Part shown: positions 45,555 to 54,081 of the stretch, piece by piece
Layout: every line of letters starts with the position of its first letter
Position numbering within the stretch: the stretch's first letter is position 1
Assembly (NCBI RefSeq): GCF_001661495.1
Contig: NZ_BDDT01000001.1
Coordinates: forward strand, 744,001-808,000
Source: Pseudoalteromonas prydzensis
GTDB taxonomy: Bacteria > Pseudomonadota > Gammaproteobacteria > Enterobacterales > Alteromonadaceae
Length of the DNA: 64,000 nucleotides
Direction: 5' to 3'
The notes under the pieces: model-generated
The model's database searches: none
What the model saw: the letters and a program-made list of their open reading frames with translations, nothing else
Told to the model about the DNA's origin: nothing
Made by a program: the position numbers and the translations under genes

Positions 45555-46028
45555 TTAGATGATCCCTTCGTGTTCTAGTAACCATTGTTTACGCGCTAAA
45601 CCTCCTGCATAACCTGTAAGTTTACCGTTGGCGCCAATGATCCGATGACATGGCACAATAATGCTGATCGGATTTTTACCATTGGCAGCACCCACCGCCC
45701 GCACAGCTTTGGGGTTACTTAATGCATTAGCAATATCAGAGTAACTTTGTGTGTGTCCAAATGGCACTGCGATTAGCGCCTGCCATACTGCTTGCTGGAA
45801 AACAGTGCCTTGGGTCGCTAAAGTGACATCAAAGTCTGTACGCTCACCTGCAAAGTACTCATTAAGTTGCGCGGCACAATTTAAAATATGCGGCAACTCA
45901 ACTTCTGCAAACGGGGTGTCTGGGCACTCTATAACAGGGTAAAAACCGACATAACTTACGCCATCTTGATTACCTTGAATAATAATGTCATCAATTGGGC
46001 TGGGTATTCTGGTTTGGATCAGGGTCAT
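45555..46028 (-). CDS. ogt: Methylated-DNA--protein-cysteine methyltransferase
   Basis: A 157-aa suicide repair protein that removes alkyl groups from O6-methylguanine. The acceptor Cys is in the invariant IIVPCHRIIGANGKLTGYAGGL block, with the helix-turn-helix recognition segment PFGHTQSYSDIA and Asn in the preceding NP(K)AVRAVGAANGKN hinge. Start 46028 is chosen because it forms an ATGA overlap with the stop of the Ada-AlkA gene; the frame runs further up to 46079 but inside the other gene. Together the two genes are an alkylation-damage operon. Confidence 0.92.
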   Translation of the reverse strand: MTLIQTRIPSPIDDIIIQGNQDGVSYVGFYPVIECPDTPFAEVELPHILNCAAQLNEYFAGERTDFDVTLATQGTVFQQAVWQALIAVPFGHTQSYSDIANALSNPKAVRAVGAANGKNPISIIVPCHRIIGANGKLTGYAGGLARKQWLLEHEGII

Positions 46029-47386
46029 ATTAATTGCTGCCATAGCTGAAAGGTTAAATACGAGCGAAATGGTGCGCATAGCTCATCATTAAATGGTTTT
46101 GCCCCCGCCTGTGCTTTTTTAACGCCTAAATCCCCCGCTAATAAAATATCGGGCTGACTTTGGCCGCGTAATTTTGCATAGTTAACAGTCCAAGGACCAA
46201 TTCCTTTGAGCGCCAGCCATTGATCTAGCTGCTGGCAATCAGGGTTATCGGCGCAAAATTGCGCTAAATTACACAGTGCATTTTTTCGCGCTTGCGGCAT
46301 TTTAAAAAATGCCAGCTCACTGTTTGCCACCACCTCTGGGGTTGGAAAATACACCCGCTCACCATCTCGTTCCCCCAATTCAGTCACCAGCAGAGTCACT
46401 AAGTTATGCGCGGCAGTGACACTGACCTGTTGACCAAGCACGGCACGAATACCCGCTTCGAAAACAGACCAAATGCCCGGCAACCGCAGTCCCTGAGTTA
46501 ACGGCAACGCGCCATCTAGTTGGGTCGCTAAATGCTGTTCTATCTGCGCTGTATCAGCATCTAAATCGAGTACTCTGCGAATTTCACTTAAAACAGGCTG
46601 TAAAAAACGCGGCTGGTCAATATTAATGCTGACTAGAAAATGATGTTTATCTTCTACAAATTCAGCCGTAAATTGGCCTTGGCAATGCTGATTTTTAAAG
46701 CTGCGACCATAGTGTGTTTCGCCAAGCCACTCCAAAGGTGAAATTAACCGCTTGGCTAAAAATTGCTGTAGCGCAGCCCAATTATAGGGAGGCCGAAAAG
46801 GTAATTTAAGGGTCAGCACGGCACTTGTTGTGCTGCGCTGACCACGCATTTTGGAGGGGCAAATATGCAACTGCTGTAAAAACGCATCATTAAAACGACG
46901 AATACTGTTAAAGCCCGCCGCAAATGCCACTTGGGATACCGGCAGCGTTGTTTCTTGTAATAATTTTTTTGCAAAATGGCACTGATTAAATAATCGATAC
47001 TGAGTGACTGAAATACCAAAATGTTGCTGAAAAAGCTGCCTTAAATAGCGGCTACTCACGCCTAGTCGCTCAGCTAATTGCTCACAGCTTTGCTGCGTTG
47101 TTAAGTCACTGTCTATCAACTGTTTAGCGCGCAGCGCTGTGGTTTTAGTACCTTGCCATGCGCTACTGCCTGGCGCGCTGTCAGGGCGACAGCGAATGCA
47201 CGGACGAAACCCAGCCTGCGCAGCATTGTGTGCATATTGAAAGTATTCTACGTTTTGCTCTTTTGCTGTAGGGGCAGGACAAATCGGCCGACAATAAATA
47301 CCGGTGCTTTTAACGGCGATAAAAAAGAGTCCATCAAAACGATGGTCACGGCTTTGTCTGGCAAGTTGCCAATGGCTAGTATCCAT
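46025..47386 (-). CDS. Ada N-terminal/AraC-type activator fused to AlkA DNA glycosylase
   Basis: A 453-aa three-part protein. Residues 1-75 are the Ada methyl-phosphotriester domain with the four zinc cysteines C32, C36, C63 and C66. Residues about 85-165 form an AraC-type helix-turn-helix (SSRYLRQLFQQHFGIS). Residues about 170-453 form AlkA, with an N-terminal strand domain and a helix-hairpin-helix (LKGIGPWTVNYAKLR) followed by the catalytic Asp in LLAGDLGVKKA. It would sense alkylated DNA, switch on repair genes and excise 3-methyladenine. The Ogt activity absent from this fusion is supplied by the overlapping downstream gene. Start ATG 47386. Confidence 0.9.
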   Translation of the reverse strand: MDTSHWQLARQSRDHRFDGLFFIAVKSTGIYCRPICPAPTAKEQNVEYFQYAHNAAQAGFRPCIRCRPDSAPGSSAWQGTKTTALRAKQLIDSDLTTQQSCEQLAERLGVSSRYLRQLFQQHFGISVTQYRLFNQCHFAKKLLQETTLPVSQVAFAAGFNSIRRFNDAFLQQLHICPSKMRGQRSTTSAVLTLKLPFRPPYNWAALQQFLAKRLISPLEWLGETHYGRSFKNQHCQGQFTAEFVEDKHHFLVSINIDQPRFLQPVLSEIRRVLDLDADTAQIEQHLATQLDGALPLTQGLRLPGIWSVFEAGIRAVLGQQVSVTAAHNLVTLLVTELGERDGERVYFPTPEVVANSELAFFKMPQARKNALCNLAQFCADNPDCQQLDQWLALKGIGPWTVNYAKLRGQSQPDILLAGDLGVKKAQAGAKPFNDELCAPFRSYLTFQLWQQLI

Positions 47387-47464
47387 AAGGTGCTCTTAAC
47401 TATACATCTGCTTATAGAGTACGTGAAAAACCACAGTTTACTAGCCATTTTCGGCACTCAACCT

Positions 47465-48079
47465 TTATTTGCTGATTGCAGCTAAATAACGACGCTCAAC
47501 CTCAGCCCAATTTATTACATTATAAAAAGCGGCAATATATTCAGGACGACGATTTTGATATTTAAGGTAATAGGCGTGCTCCCACACATCTAAACCTAAA
47601 ATCGGCGTATGCCCATGCATTAATGGACTGTCTTGATTTAAGCTACTTTCCACCACAAGCTGGTTATTTTTATTGACACTTAACCAGGCCCAGCCACTGC
47701 CAAAACGGCTCACCGCCGCCGCAGTAAATGCCTCTTTAAAACTGTCAAAGCCGCCAAGTTGCGCATTTATGGCGGTTAATAACTCGCCTGTTGGTTGGCC
47801 ACCGCCACTAGGGCTCATTACAGTCCAAAATAATGAATGATTTGCATGACCGCCACCGTGCTCTTGCACCACTTTTTGTAACTCAGTTGGCAAAACCTCA
47901 ATCTTTGCTAATAACTCATGCACATCCGTATCGCCATACTCGGTACTCTCAAGTGCCGCATTGGCTTTATTAATATACGTTTGATGGTGCAAAGTATGGT
48001 GTATTTCCATGGTTTTAGCATCTAAGTGTGGTTCTAATGCATCATATTCATAGGGTAACGCGGGTAATGTAAATGCCAT
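47465..48079 (-). CDS. sodA: Superoxide dismutase, manganese type
   Basis: A 204-aa cytosolic enzyme that converts superoxide to peroxide and oxygen. Metal ligands H27, H81, D164 and H168 are all in place ([39 protein letters not shown]). The motifs GGGHANH and [17 protein letters not shown] are those of the Mn class and not the Fe class (which has AAQVWNHTFYW). It lies 31 bases downstream of a small TPR-like gene and probably shares its transcript. Confidence 0.93.
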   Translation of the reverse strand: MAFTLPALPYEYDALEPHLDAKTMEIHHTLHHQTYINKANAALESTEYGDTDVHELLAKIEVLPTELQKVVQEHGGGHANHSLFWTVMSPSGGGQPTGELLTAINAQLGGFDSFKEAFTAAAVSRFGSGWAWLSVNKNNQLVVESSLNQDSPLMHGHTPILGLDVWEHAYYLKYQNRRPEYIAAFYNVINWAEVERRYLAAISK

Positions 48080-48110
48080 GATTGCTCCTTAAGGGCATAG
48101 GGTTGATTGC

Positions 48111-48617
48111 TCAATGCAATGTAATATGTTGGTCGGGTGTATAACTTAATGTTTGGTTTATTCTGTCAATCAAGTGAGGTTGATGATTATGTACTTTGGC
48201 AAACTGCACTAGCTCTAGGTAAGTTTTGTGATGATGGTGCGCCACCACAGTACGTACCGTATTGCATGGATGCATAATTAAATGACTTAAGGTGATGTGT
48301 ACATCGCACAACCACTGACAGGCTTGCTCTGTTTGGTTCATTGCGCGGTAAGTGTCGGCTAGATTGTGCGCCGCAACAACCAGCGCAGGGCAGCAATGTT
48401 CAATCGCAGTGAGCACAGATTGGCATATTGTGGCTTGGCTAAATTGGCTTAAAAGATGTGAGGCCAAAGTGTGTGCGGTTGTGTATTTATCTCTCGCCTC
48501 AAGTAAAGCGCCTCGTTCAAAAGCGTAATTACCCGCCATAATATTGGCTTGCCAAGGACTCAGAGCCTGATCAACACATGGAAGTTCTGCGACCGTAGTA
48601 CGCTGAAACTGTGTCAT
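48111..48617 (-). CDS. Helical TPR-like protein upstream of sodA
   Basis: A 168-aa cytoplasmic protein, all helical, with helix pairs that look like degenerate TPRs (ANIMAGNYAFERGALLEARDK, AAHNLADTYRAMNQTEQACQW) and a His-rich C-terminal half (HPCNTVRTVVAHHHHKTYL). The layout is reminiscent of the DUF2753 proteins found beside sodA in Vibrio; the match is from memory and approximate. Start 48617 is preferred to GTG 48626 because CAGGTGA lies 5 bases upstream of it. Co-transcription with sodA (31-base gap) suggests a link to oxidative stress or metal supply. Function unknown. Confidence 0.65.
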   Translation of the reverse strand: MTQFQRTTVAELPCVDQALSPWQANIMAGNYAFERGALLEARDKYTTAHTLASHLLSQFSQATICQSVLTAIEHCCPALVVAAHNLADTYRAMNQTEQACQWLCDVHITLSHLIMHPCNTVRTVVAHHHHKTYLELVQFAKVHNHQPHLIDRINQTLSYTPDQHITLH

Positions 48618-48708
48618 AAAAATCACCTGCGCAGATTAATTGATGTGTTTAATTTACACATCAAAACAACCAAACGCAAATGATTTTTATTTATATTTCT
48701 TTTGCGTT

Positions 48709-49191
48709 TTATTTCTCTGCAAAATCAATTAACGCTTGCCCTGTTAATCGATAAATAATCCACTCATTTTGGGGCTCAGCGCCCATACTGTTATAAAAGT
48801 CGATGGCAGGTTGATTCCAATCAAGTACCACCCATTCAAAACGCCCGCAGTCTTTAGCTATAGCTTGGCGTGCCAAATGTTGCATTATTAACTTGCCAGC
48901 ACCTTTACCACGGCTATCAGGGCTAACATAAAGATCTTCTAAATACAGGCCATTTTTACCAAGCCAGGTAGAGTAATTATAAAAATAAACGGCAAAGCCG
49001 ATGGGGGTATCCTCCTCTAAACAGATAACGCTGTGTGCTGTGGCCCCTTCACTGAACAAGGTTTTTAAAATTGCCTGCTCGTCTGTTTTTACTGCATCGG
49101 GTTCTTTTTCATACACTGCAAGCTCAGTAATAAAGTGCAAAATTGTTGCAGCATCGCTAGGAACTGCGTCTCTTAAAATAATATCGGTCAT
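48709..49191 (-). CDS. GNAT family N-acetyltransferase (diamine/SAT-like)
   Basis: A 160-aa acetyltransferase of the GNAT fold. The acetyl-CoA pyrophosphate loop is SRGKGAGK in YVSPDSRGKGAGKLIMQHLA. LYLEDLYV and the end WNQPAIDFYNSMGAEPQNEW are close to spermidine/spermine (thialysine) acetyltransferases. The likely substrate is thus a polyamine or small diamine, but related members act on other amines. It starts 22 bases downstream of the large hybrid kinase gene and could be read from the same transcript. Confidence 0.85.
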   Translation of the reverse strand: MTDIILRDAVPSDAATILHFITELAVYEKEPDAVKTDEQAILKTLFSEGATAHSVICLEEDTPIGFAVYFYNYSTWLGKNGLYLEDLYVSPDSRGKGAGKLIMQHLARQAIAKDCGRFEWVVLDWNQPAIDFYNSMGAEPQNEWIIYRLTGQALIDFAEK

Positions 49192-49213
49192 AAATTCTCT
49201 TTTTTACTGCGTG

Positions 49214-52200
49214 TTAATACTGCTCGAGTTTATCTTTGAGCGTTTGTAATTGAATTGGCTTAGCAAGGTAATCATCCATACCGCAAGCTAAACACTGCTG
49301 TTTATCTTCATCCATTGCATTAGCCGTTAACGCTATAATGGTCAGCTGCTGATGTTTGCTGCCAGCCTGTCCTGCACGAATAGCACGTGTGGCATCAAAA
49401 CCATCCATAATCGGCATTTGGCAATCCATCAAAATTAAGTGAAAACGCCCCGCTGGTGCTACGGCTAAAATATCGATCGCGTGTTGGCCATTTTCCGCTA
49501 AGGTCACTTCATAGTTTAACTTGCCTAACATCAGCTTAGAGACCTGCTGATTAATGGGGTTATCTTCAACCAAAAGTAGGTGTCGATTTTGCTCATAGCC
49601 ACTGCGCAGCGATGAAATATAGCTTGATGTAACTAAAGGTAAATCGGCGCCCCCTCCGCCATGAGCAATCACCGCCATGGCGCTGATCAAATCTGCCGTA
49701 GTGATTGGTTTTGGAAAATACGCTTGGAACCCTGCGTCGCTAAAGCGCTGGACTCCTTCCATACCCGCAATACTGGTCATCATGACTAGAGGCATTGCTT
49801 TAAAATTATCATCGGCTTTTAACTTTCTACACAGTGCTAGGCCATCCATTTCAGGCATTTGCATATCCAGCACGGCAATATCATACAAATTAAGGTTATC
49901 TGCGAGACGTTTTTCACATAACTGCAAGGCCTGTGCGGCATTACAGGCAAGCTCAACTTTAGCGCCCCAATGAGCAAGCTGTTGGCTTATCACAATACGA
50001 TTGGTTTCATTATCATCAACCACCAATATCGTGAGCTTAGTCATATCTATGGTGGGTATACTACGCTCAGTTTCACTTCCCGGCTCTAGCATCACGGTTG
50101 CGGTAAACTCACAACCTTGCCCTACTTCACTGACTAACGTTACTTCTCCACCCATTAGCTCACACAGCTGTTTACTGATCGCTAAACCTAATCCAGTGCC
50201 GCCGTATTCACGGGTAGTCGAGGCATCCACTTGCGAAAATGGGCTAAATAAATCTTTTTGCTTAGCTTTATCAATTCCAATTCCCGAATCCTTTACACAA
50301 ATACTCAGCTGATACTGGTTAGCAACCGCAGTGATTGTTGCTGTGATAACTACCTCCCCTTGCGGCGTAAATTTAACGGCATTACTTAGCAAGTTAGTTA
50401 ACACTTGGCGAATTCGTCCTGGATCGCCTCTAAAGTGCGTTGGCACCACCGCCACCAAATCAAGAATGATTTCGATATCTTTATCTTGCGCTGCAAGCGC
50501 TTGCGACTCTGCTACCTCGCCAAGTAAGTTACATACATTGAAATTGATATTCTCAAGCTCAATTTTACCCGCTTCAACTTTTGAAAAATCTAAAATGTCA
50601 TTGATCACCGACAGCAGCGAATGCGCGCTATTTTTAGCGATTGCCACTTTAGTTTGCACCGATTTTGGTAGGGTTTCGAGTCCTATCAGCTCTAACATCC
50701 CCAATACACCATTCATTGGGGTGCGTATTTCATGACTCATGGTCGCTAAAAACTGACTCTTTGCGGTTGTGGCCGCATTGGCTTTAACTAAGGCAACTTT
50801 TAACTCTTCAGCAGTTTGCCTGCGGCTTTGCGACATCAACACACTGCCAACTAAGGTCGCTAATGAACGCAAATAGGTTTCTTCGTTTTGACTCCAAGTA
50901 CGATACTCGCCAACGCTTTCAGCGCAAAGCACCCCTAAAATTCCCTCGCCGGTTGAGATCACCGCATCAAGCATAGAGTTGATATTCAAATCTGCAATAT
51001 AGTTATCAATAAACTCGACTGTCGCAGGATGATTATAAACATCATCTATTGCTACTAAGCCTTGTTCAAAAATCGATTGGTAATAAATTGGAAAATCGCT
51101 GGCTTTAAGCACTAACGATTGCTCAACAAATCCTTGCTGCTCTACAAACAAACTCATGCAATGCATTTCATCGTTAAGCCCATCAAACAACCACACCGAG
51201 GCCCGTTGCACACCTAAGACTTCGCACATAGACTGCACAACTAAGCTTTTCACGTCATCAAAGTTACCCGCTAACACCTCAGGTGACACCGTTAAGCTTG
51301 CCAAGTTTTTATTGTACTGATTGGCTTTTTTACTCTCTAATTCAAGGTGCTTATGAGTATCAATATTTTGGAAGGAACCATACACACGAATACAACGACC
51401 ATTTTTATATTCAGCTTGGCCAATTGATTTAACCCAGCATTCATTGCCAAGTGCCGTCACTATAATTAATTCAATTTCCCAACTGTTACCTGTTATTATG
51501 GCATCTTTGAATAACTGACTGATCCTATCTCGGTGATAACCTTCCTTGTAAAAATCAAGTGCTTGACTAATAACTGGTTGATAATCTTCAGCTACTTCAT
51601 GGATTGCTTTCACTTCGTCTGACCAATACATAGTATTGGTTTCTAAATCGACTTCCCAAGCACCAATTTGACCTTGCTTACTCATTGCTTCAAGGAGGCT
51701 TTGCTGGCGATAAAGTTGCGACTGGGTGTGGTAACGCTCTGTAATATCATGAATAAAGCCATCTAAATACAAGACATTACCGGCGTGGTCGTACACGGCT
51801 TGACCTTTTTCATGCACCCAATGGGTACTGCCGTCCAAAGCAAGTATACGGTATTCTACAGACCATGGCTGATGGGCTTCAATATCAATTCTCACCTTCT
51901 GCGCTACGTTTGCAACATCATCAGGGTGAATTAACTCAACAAAGCTCAGCTTATAATTATCAACCAAGTCATTTGGTTCATAGCCGGTGATAACTTTTGT
52001 TTGCTCACTCAGATACAGCATGCTCCATTGCTCATCATATTTACAGCGATAAACAATACCTGGAATATTTCCAACCAGTGACACAAATCGGTCACGACTT
52101 AATTGCAATTGTGTTTCTGTCTCTTTTCGCTCAGTGATATCAAGGTGAGTACCTATCATGCGCTTTGGTGAGCCATCACTATTTCGCTCCACGATACGTC

Positions 52201-53965
52201 CGGTGCTCAGTACCCATACCCAATGACCAAGACGATGCAACATGCGAACTTCGCAAACATAATAGTCGCTTTCACCGGCAAAATGTTGTTCTAAAAGCTG
52301 CCCTGAGCTGACAAGATCATCTGGATGAGTATATTTACTCCAGGTATTAAAGTCAGTCGGTTGCAGCTCTTCCAAGGTATAACCGATAATACTCGCCCAA
52401 CGGTTATTAAAGTATGCTTTGCCGGTATCTACATACCAATCCCAAATTCCCACGGCAGTACTATCGAGCACCAGTTGTAATTGTGTTTTATGCTGCTCAA
52501 GTTCTAATTCTTGAAGTTTTAAAGCTGTTATGTCGGTACGAATTGCAATATAACTTTGCGGCTTACCTTGTTCATCTAAAAAAGGCGCTACTGTGGTATC
52601 AACCCAATAAAAAGCGCCATTTTTAGCTCTATTACATATTTGTGCATGCCAAACTTTGCCCTCTTTAAGGGTTTTGTACATGCCTTTAAAAAAGCCTTTC
52701 GGATGGATACCTGAATTTAACAAGCGGTGATTTTGACCAATTAACTCGCTTTGACTATAACCACTAATTTCACAAAATTTACTGTTTACAAAGGTGATCT
52801 GCCCTTTTATGTCGGTCACTGCTACTATAGCGTGCTCGTCGAGAGCACTTTTTTGTTCCGCTAATTGTTGCAAAGCCAATTGCAGTTCTGCACTTTGCTG
52901 TTCAAGCCGTTCTTGTTGCTGGACTTTGCTGCTAACTAAATGTTCTAGATCAATCGAAAGCTGATGTAATTCACTGCTATCATCCAAAATAGGAATATTA
53001 CTGCGCTCACCTTTCGTGATTTCTGCACTGGCATTGGCAAGAATAATAAACGGGCGAGATAAACGCCGTCCAAACCACCACGATAAGATTAAAATCACTA
53101 AAAATGCCAAACCATTGGCAAGTACGGCTGCAAACTTATAGTCACTGGCACTTTGCAACATCACGGCTGCGGGTTTCTCAACCAACAACTGCCAGCCGGT
53201 AGCATTGGCAAAATCCAAGTCAGTCAAAATAGCATAATGCAGGGTATTATCTGTTTTATGGTAAGTGAAAACATGCTCAGTATTTGCCGAATTTGTAAAA
53301 AAGTCAGCCTTTGGCAATAAATCGGGATGTAATTGAGCCCCCGTTATTTCGCCATTTTTGACGATAAAAAACGTCAGTTCTTCATTGTTATTATGGATAT
53401 GCTCTAAATTATCGAGCAGACCTTGAAAATTAACATCCACTATAATTATTGCATGTAAACCGCGTTGATTATCTACCATAGGTAACGCGACAAAATGATG
53501 TATTTTCGCCCCCACTGTTGATACAAATACACTTTTTTGTCCTTGCTCTATGGCCGCGAGCATGGCAATTAACTGATCGCGGTTTAGGGCTGGTAAAGCA
53601 CCGTTATTAACAGGGTTTGGCGTATTTAAGGGGTCGAAAATAATATGAATTTCATTAACAAAATCGTATCGAGCAACAAACTCATCAATCAATAGTTGTT
53701 TATTAAGTTGACTGTGACTGAGTTGATCATTTAATAAATAAAGATCTTTAATATGATCAGCAAACCAAATATCAGCAAATTGCTTACCAATACTACTTAG
53801 TTCGCCAAGTTCGGTATGGGCACTTTTTTCAAGAGAGTTGCTTACATGTTGAAAACTGAACCAAGACATTAGAAATAAAGGCGCGAGCGCAATTACAATA
53901 AACGTTACAATCAGCTTAGTCCGTATAGATTGGCCTTTATTCTTTATCAGGCTGTTTAGCATCGT
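49214..53965 (-). CDS. Large hybrid sensor histidine kinase (Cache, multiple PAS, GAF, two receivers)
   Basis: A 1583-aa kinase from ATG 53965 (GGAA 6-7 bases before it; the frame opens 33 bases further up). Order: membrane helix about 18-38; periplasmic Cache-like sensor about 45-270; second helix about 280-300; HAMP-like region; at least four PAS/PAC units about 370-920; GAF domain about 930-1035; HisKA with H1078 (FLATMSHEIRTPMNGV); HATPase; receiver 1 with D1367 (LDMQMPEMDG); receiver 2 with D1514 (MDCQMPIMDG). No Hpt domain is present, so phosphate must pass to a separate Hpt protein or between receivers. No signalling partner gene is adjacent. The stimulus is not known. Confidence 0.9.
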   Translation of the reverse strand, partial: TMLNSLIKNKGQSIRTKLIVTFIVIALAPLFLMSWFSFQHVSNSLEKSAHTELGELSSIGKQFADIWFADHIKDLYLLNDQLSHSQLNKQLLIDEFVARYDFVNEIHIIFDPLNTPNPVNNGALPALNRDQLIAMLAAIEQGQKSVFVSTVGAKIHHFVALPMVDNQRGLHAIIIVDVNFQGLLDNLEHIHNNNEELTFFIVKNGEITGAQLHPDLLPKADFFTNSANTEHVFTYHKTDNTLHYAILTDLDFANATGWQLLVEKPAAVMLQSASDYKFAAVLANGLAFLVILILSWWFGRRLSRPFIILANASAEITKGERSNIPILDDSSELHQLSIDLEHLVSSKVQQQERLEQQSAELQLALQQLAEQKSALDEHAIVAVTDIKGQITFVNSKFCEISGYSQSELIGQNHRLLNSGIHPKGFFKGMYKTLKEGKVWHAQICNRAKNGAFYWVDTTVAPFLDEQGKPQSYIAIRTDITALKLQELELEQHKTQLQLVLDSTAVGIWDWYVDTGKAYFNNRWASIIGYTLEELQPTDFNTWSKYTHPDDLVSSGQLLEQHFAGESDYYVCEVRMLHRLGHWVWVLSTGRIVERNSDGSPKRMIGTHLDITERKETETQLQLSRDRFVSLVGNIPGIVYRCKYDEQWSMLYLSEQTKVITGYEPNDLVDNYKLSFVELIHPDDVANVAQKVRIDIEAHQPWSVEYRILALDGSTHWVHEKGQAVYDHAGNVLYLDGFIHDITERYHTQSQLYRQQSLLEAMSKQGQIGAWEVDLETNTMYWSDEVKAIHEVAEDYQPVISQALDFYKEGYHRDRISQLFKDAIITGNSWEIELIIVTALGNECWVKSIGQAEYKNGRCIRVYGSFQNIDTHKHLELESKKANQYNKNLASLTVSPEVLAGNFDDVKSLVVQSMCEVLGVQRASVWLFDGLNDEMHCMSLFVEQQGFVEQSLVLKASDFPIYYQSIFEQGLVAIDDVYNHPATVEFIDNYIADLNINSMLDAVISTGEGILGVLCAESVGEYRTWSQNEETYLRSLATLVGSVLMSQSRRQTAEELKVALVKANAATTAKSQFLATMSHEIRTPMNGVLGMLELIGLETLPKSVQTKVAIAKNSAHSLLSVINDILDFSKVEAGKIELENINFNVCNLLGEVAESQALAAQDKDIEIILDLVAVVPTHFRGDPGRIRQVLTNLLSNAVKFTPQGEVVITATITAVANQYQLSICVKDSGIGIDKAKQKDLFSPFSQVDASTTREYGGTGLGLAISKQLCELMGGEVTLVSEVGQGCEFTATVMLEPGSETERSIPTIDMTKLTILVVDDNETNRIVISQQLAHWGAKVELACNAAQALQLCEKRLADNLNLYDIAVLDMQMPEMDGLALCRKLKADDNFKAMPLVMMTSIAGMEGVQRFSDAGFQAYFPKPITTADLISAMAVIAHGGGGADLPLVTSSYISSLRSGYEQNRHLLLVEDNPINQQVSKLMLGKLNYEVTLAENGQHAIDILAVAPAGRFHLILMDCQMPIMDGFDATRAIRAGQAGSKHQQLTIIALTANAMDEDKQQCLACGMDDYLAKPIQLQTLKDKLEQY

Positions 53966-54033
53966 ATTTCCATTATCAACATTAATATATTTAATCACTT
54001 ACATAAGCACCTGGGTATATTTATGCACTAAAT

Positions 54034-54065
54034 AACACAAGACGCAAGTTTATGCGCCTTGTGTT
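54034..54065. terminator. Terminator hairpin after the czc-like operon
   Basis: AACACAAG (54034-54041) pairs with CTTGTGTT (54058-54065), and CGCA (54043-54046) with TGCG (54053-54056), with one A/C mismatch. It lies between the end of the RND pump gene and the start of the hybrid kinase, both on the minus strand. Confidence 0.6.
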
Positions 54066-54081
54066 AGGTTATACAATAAAC

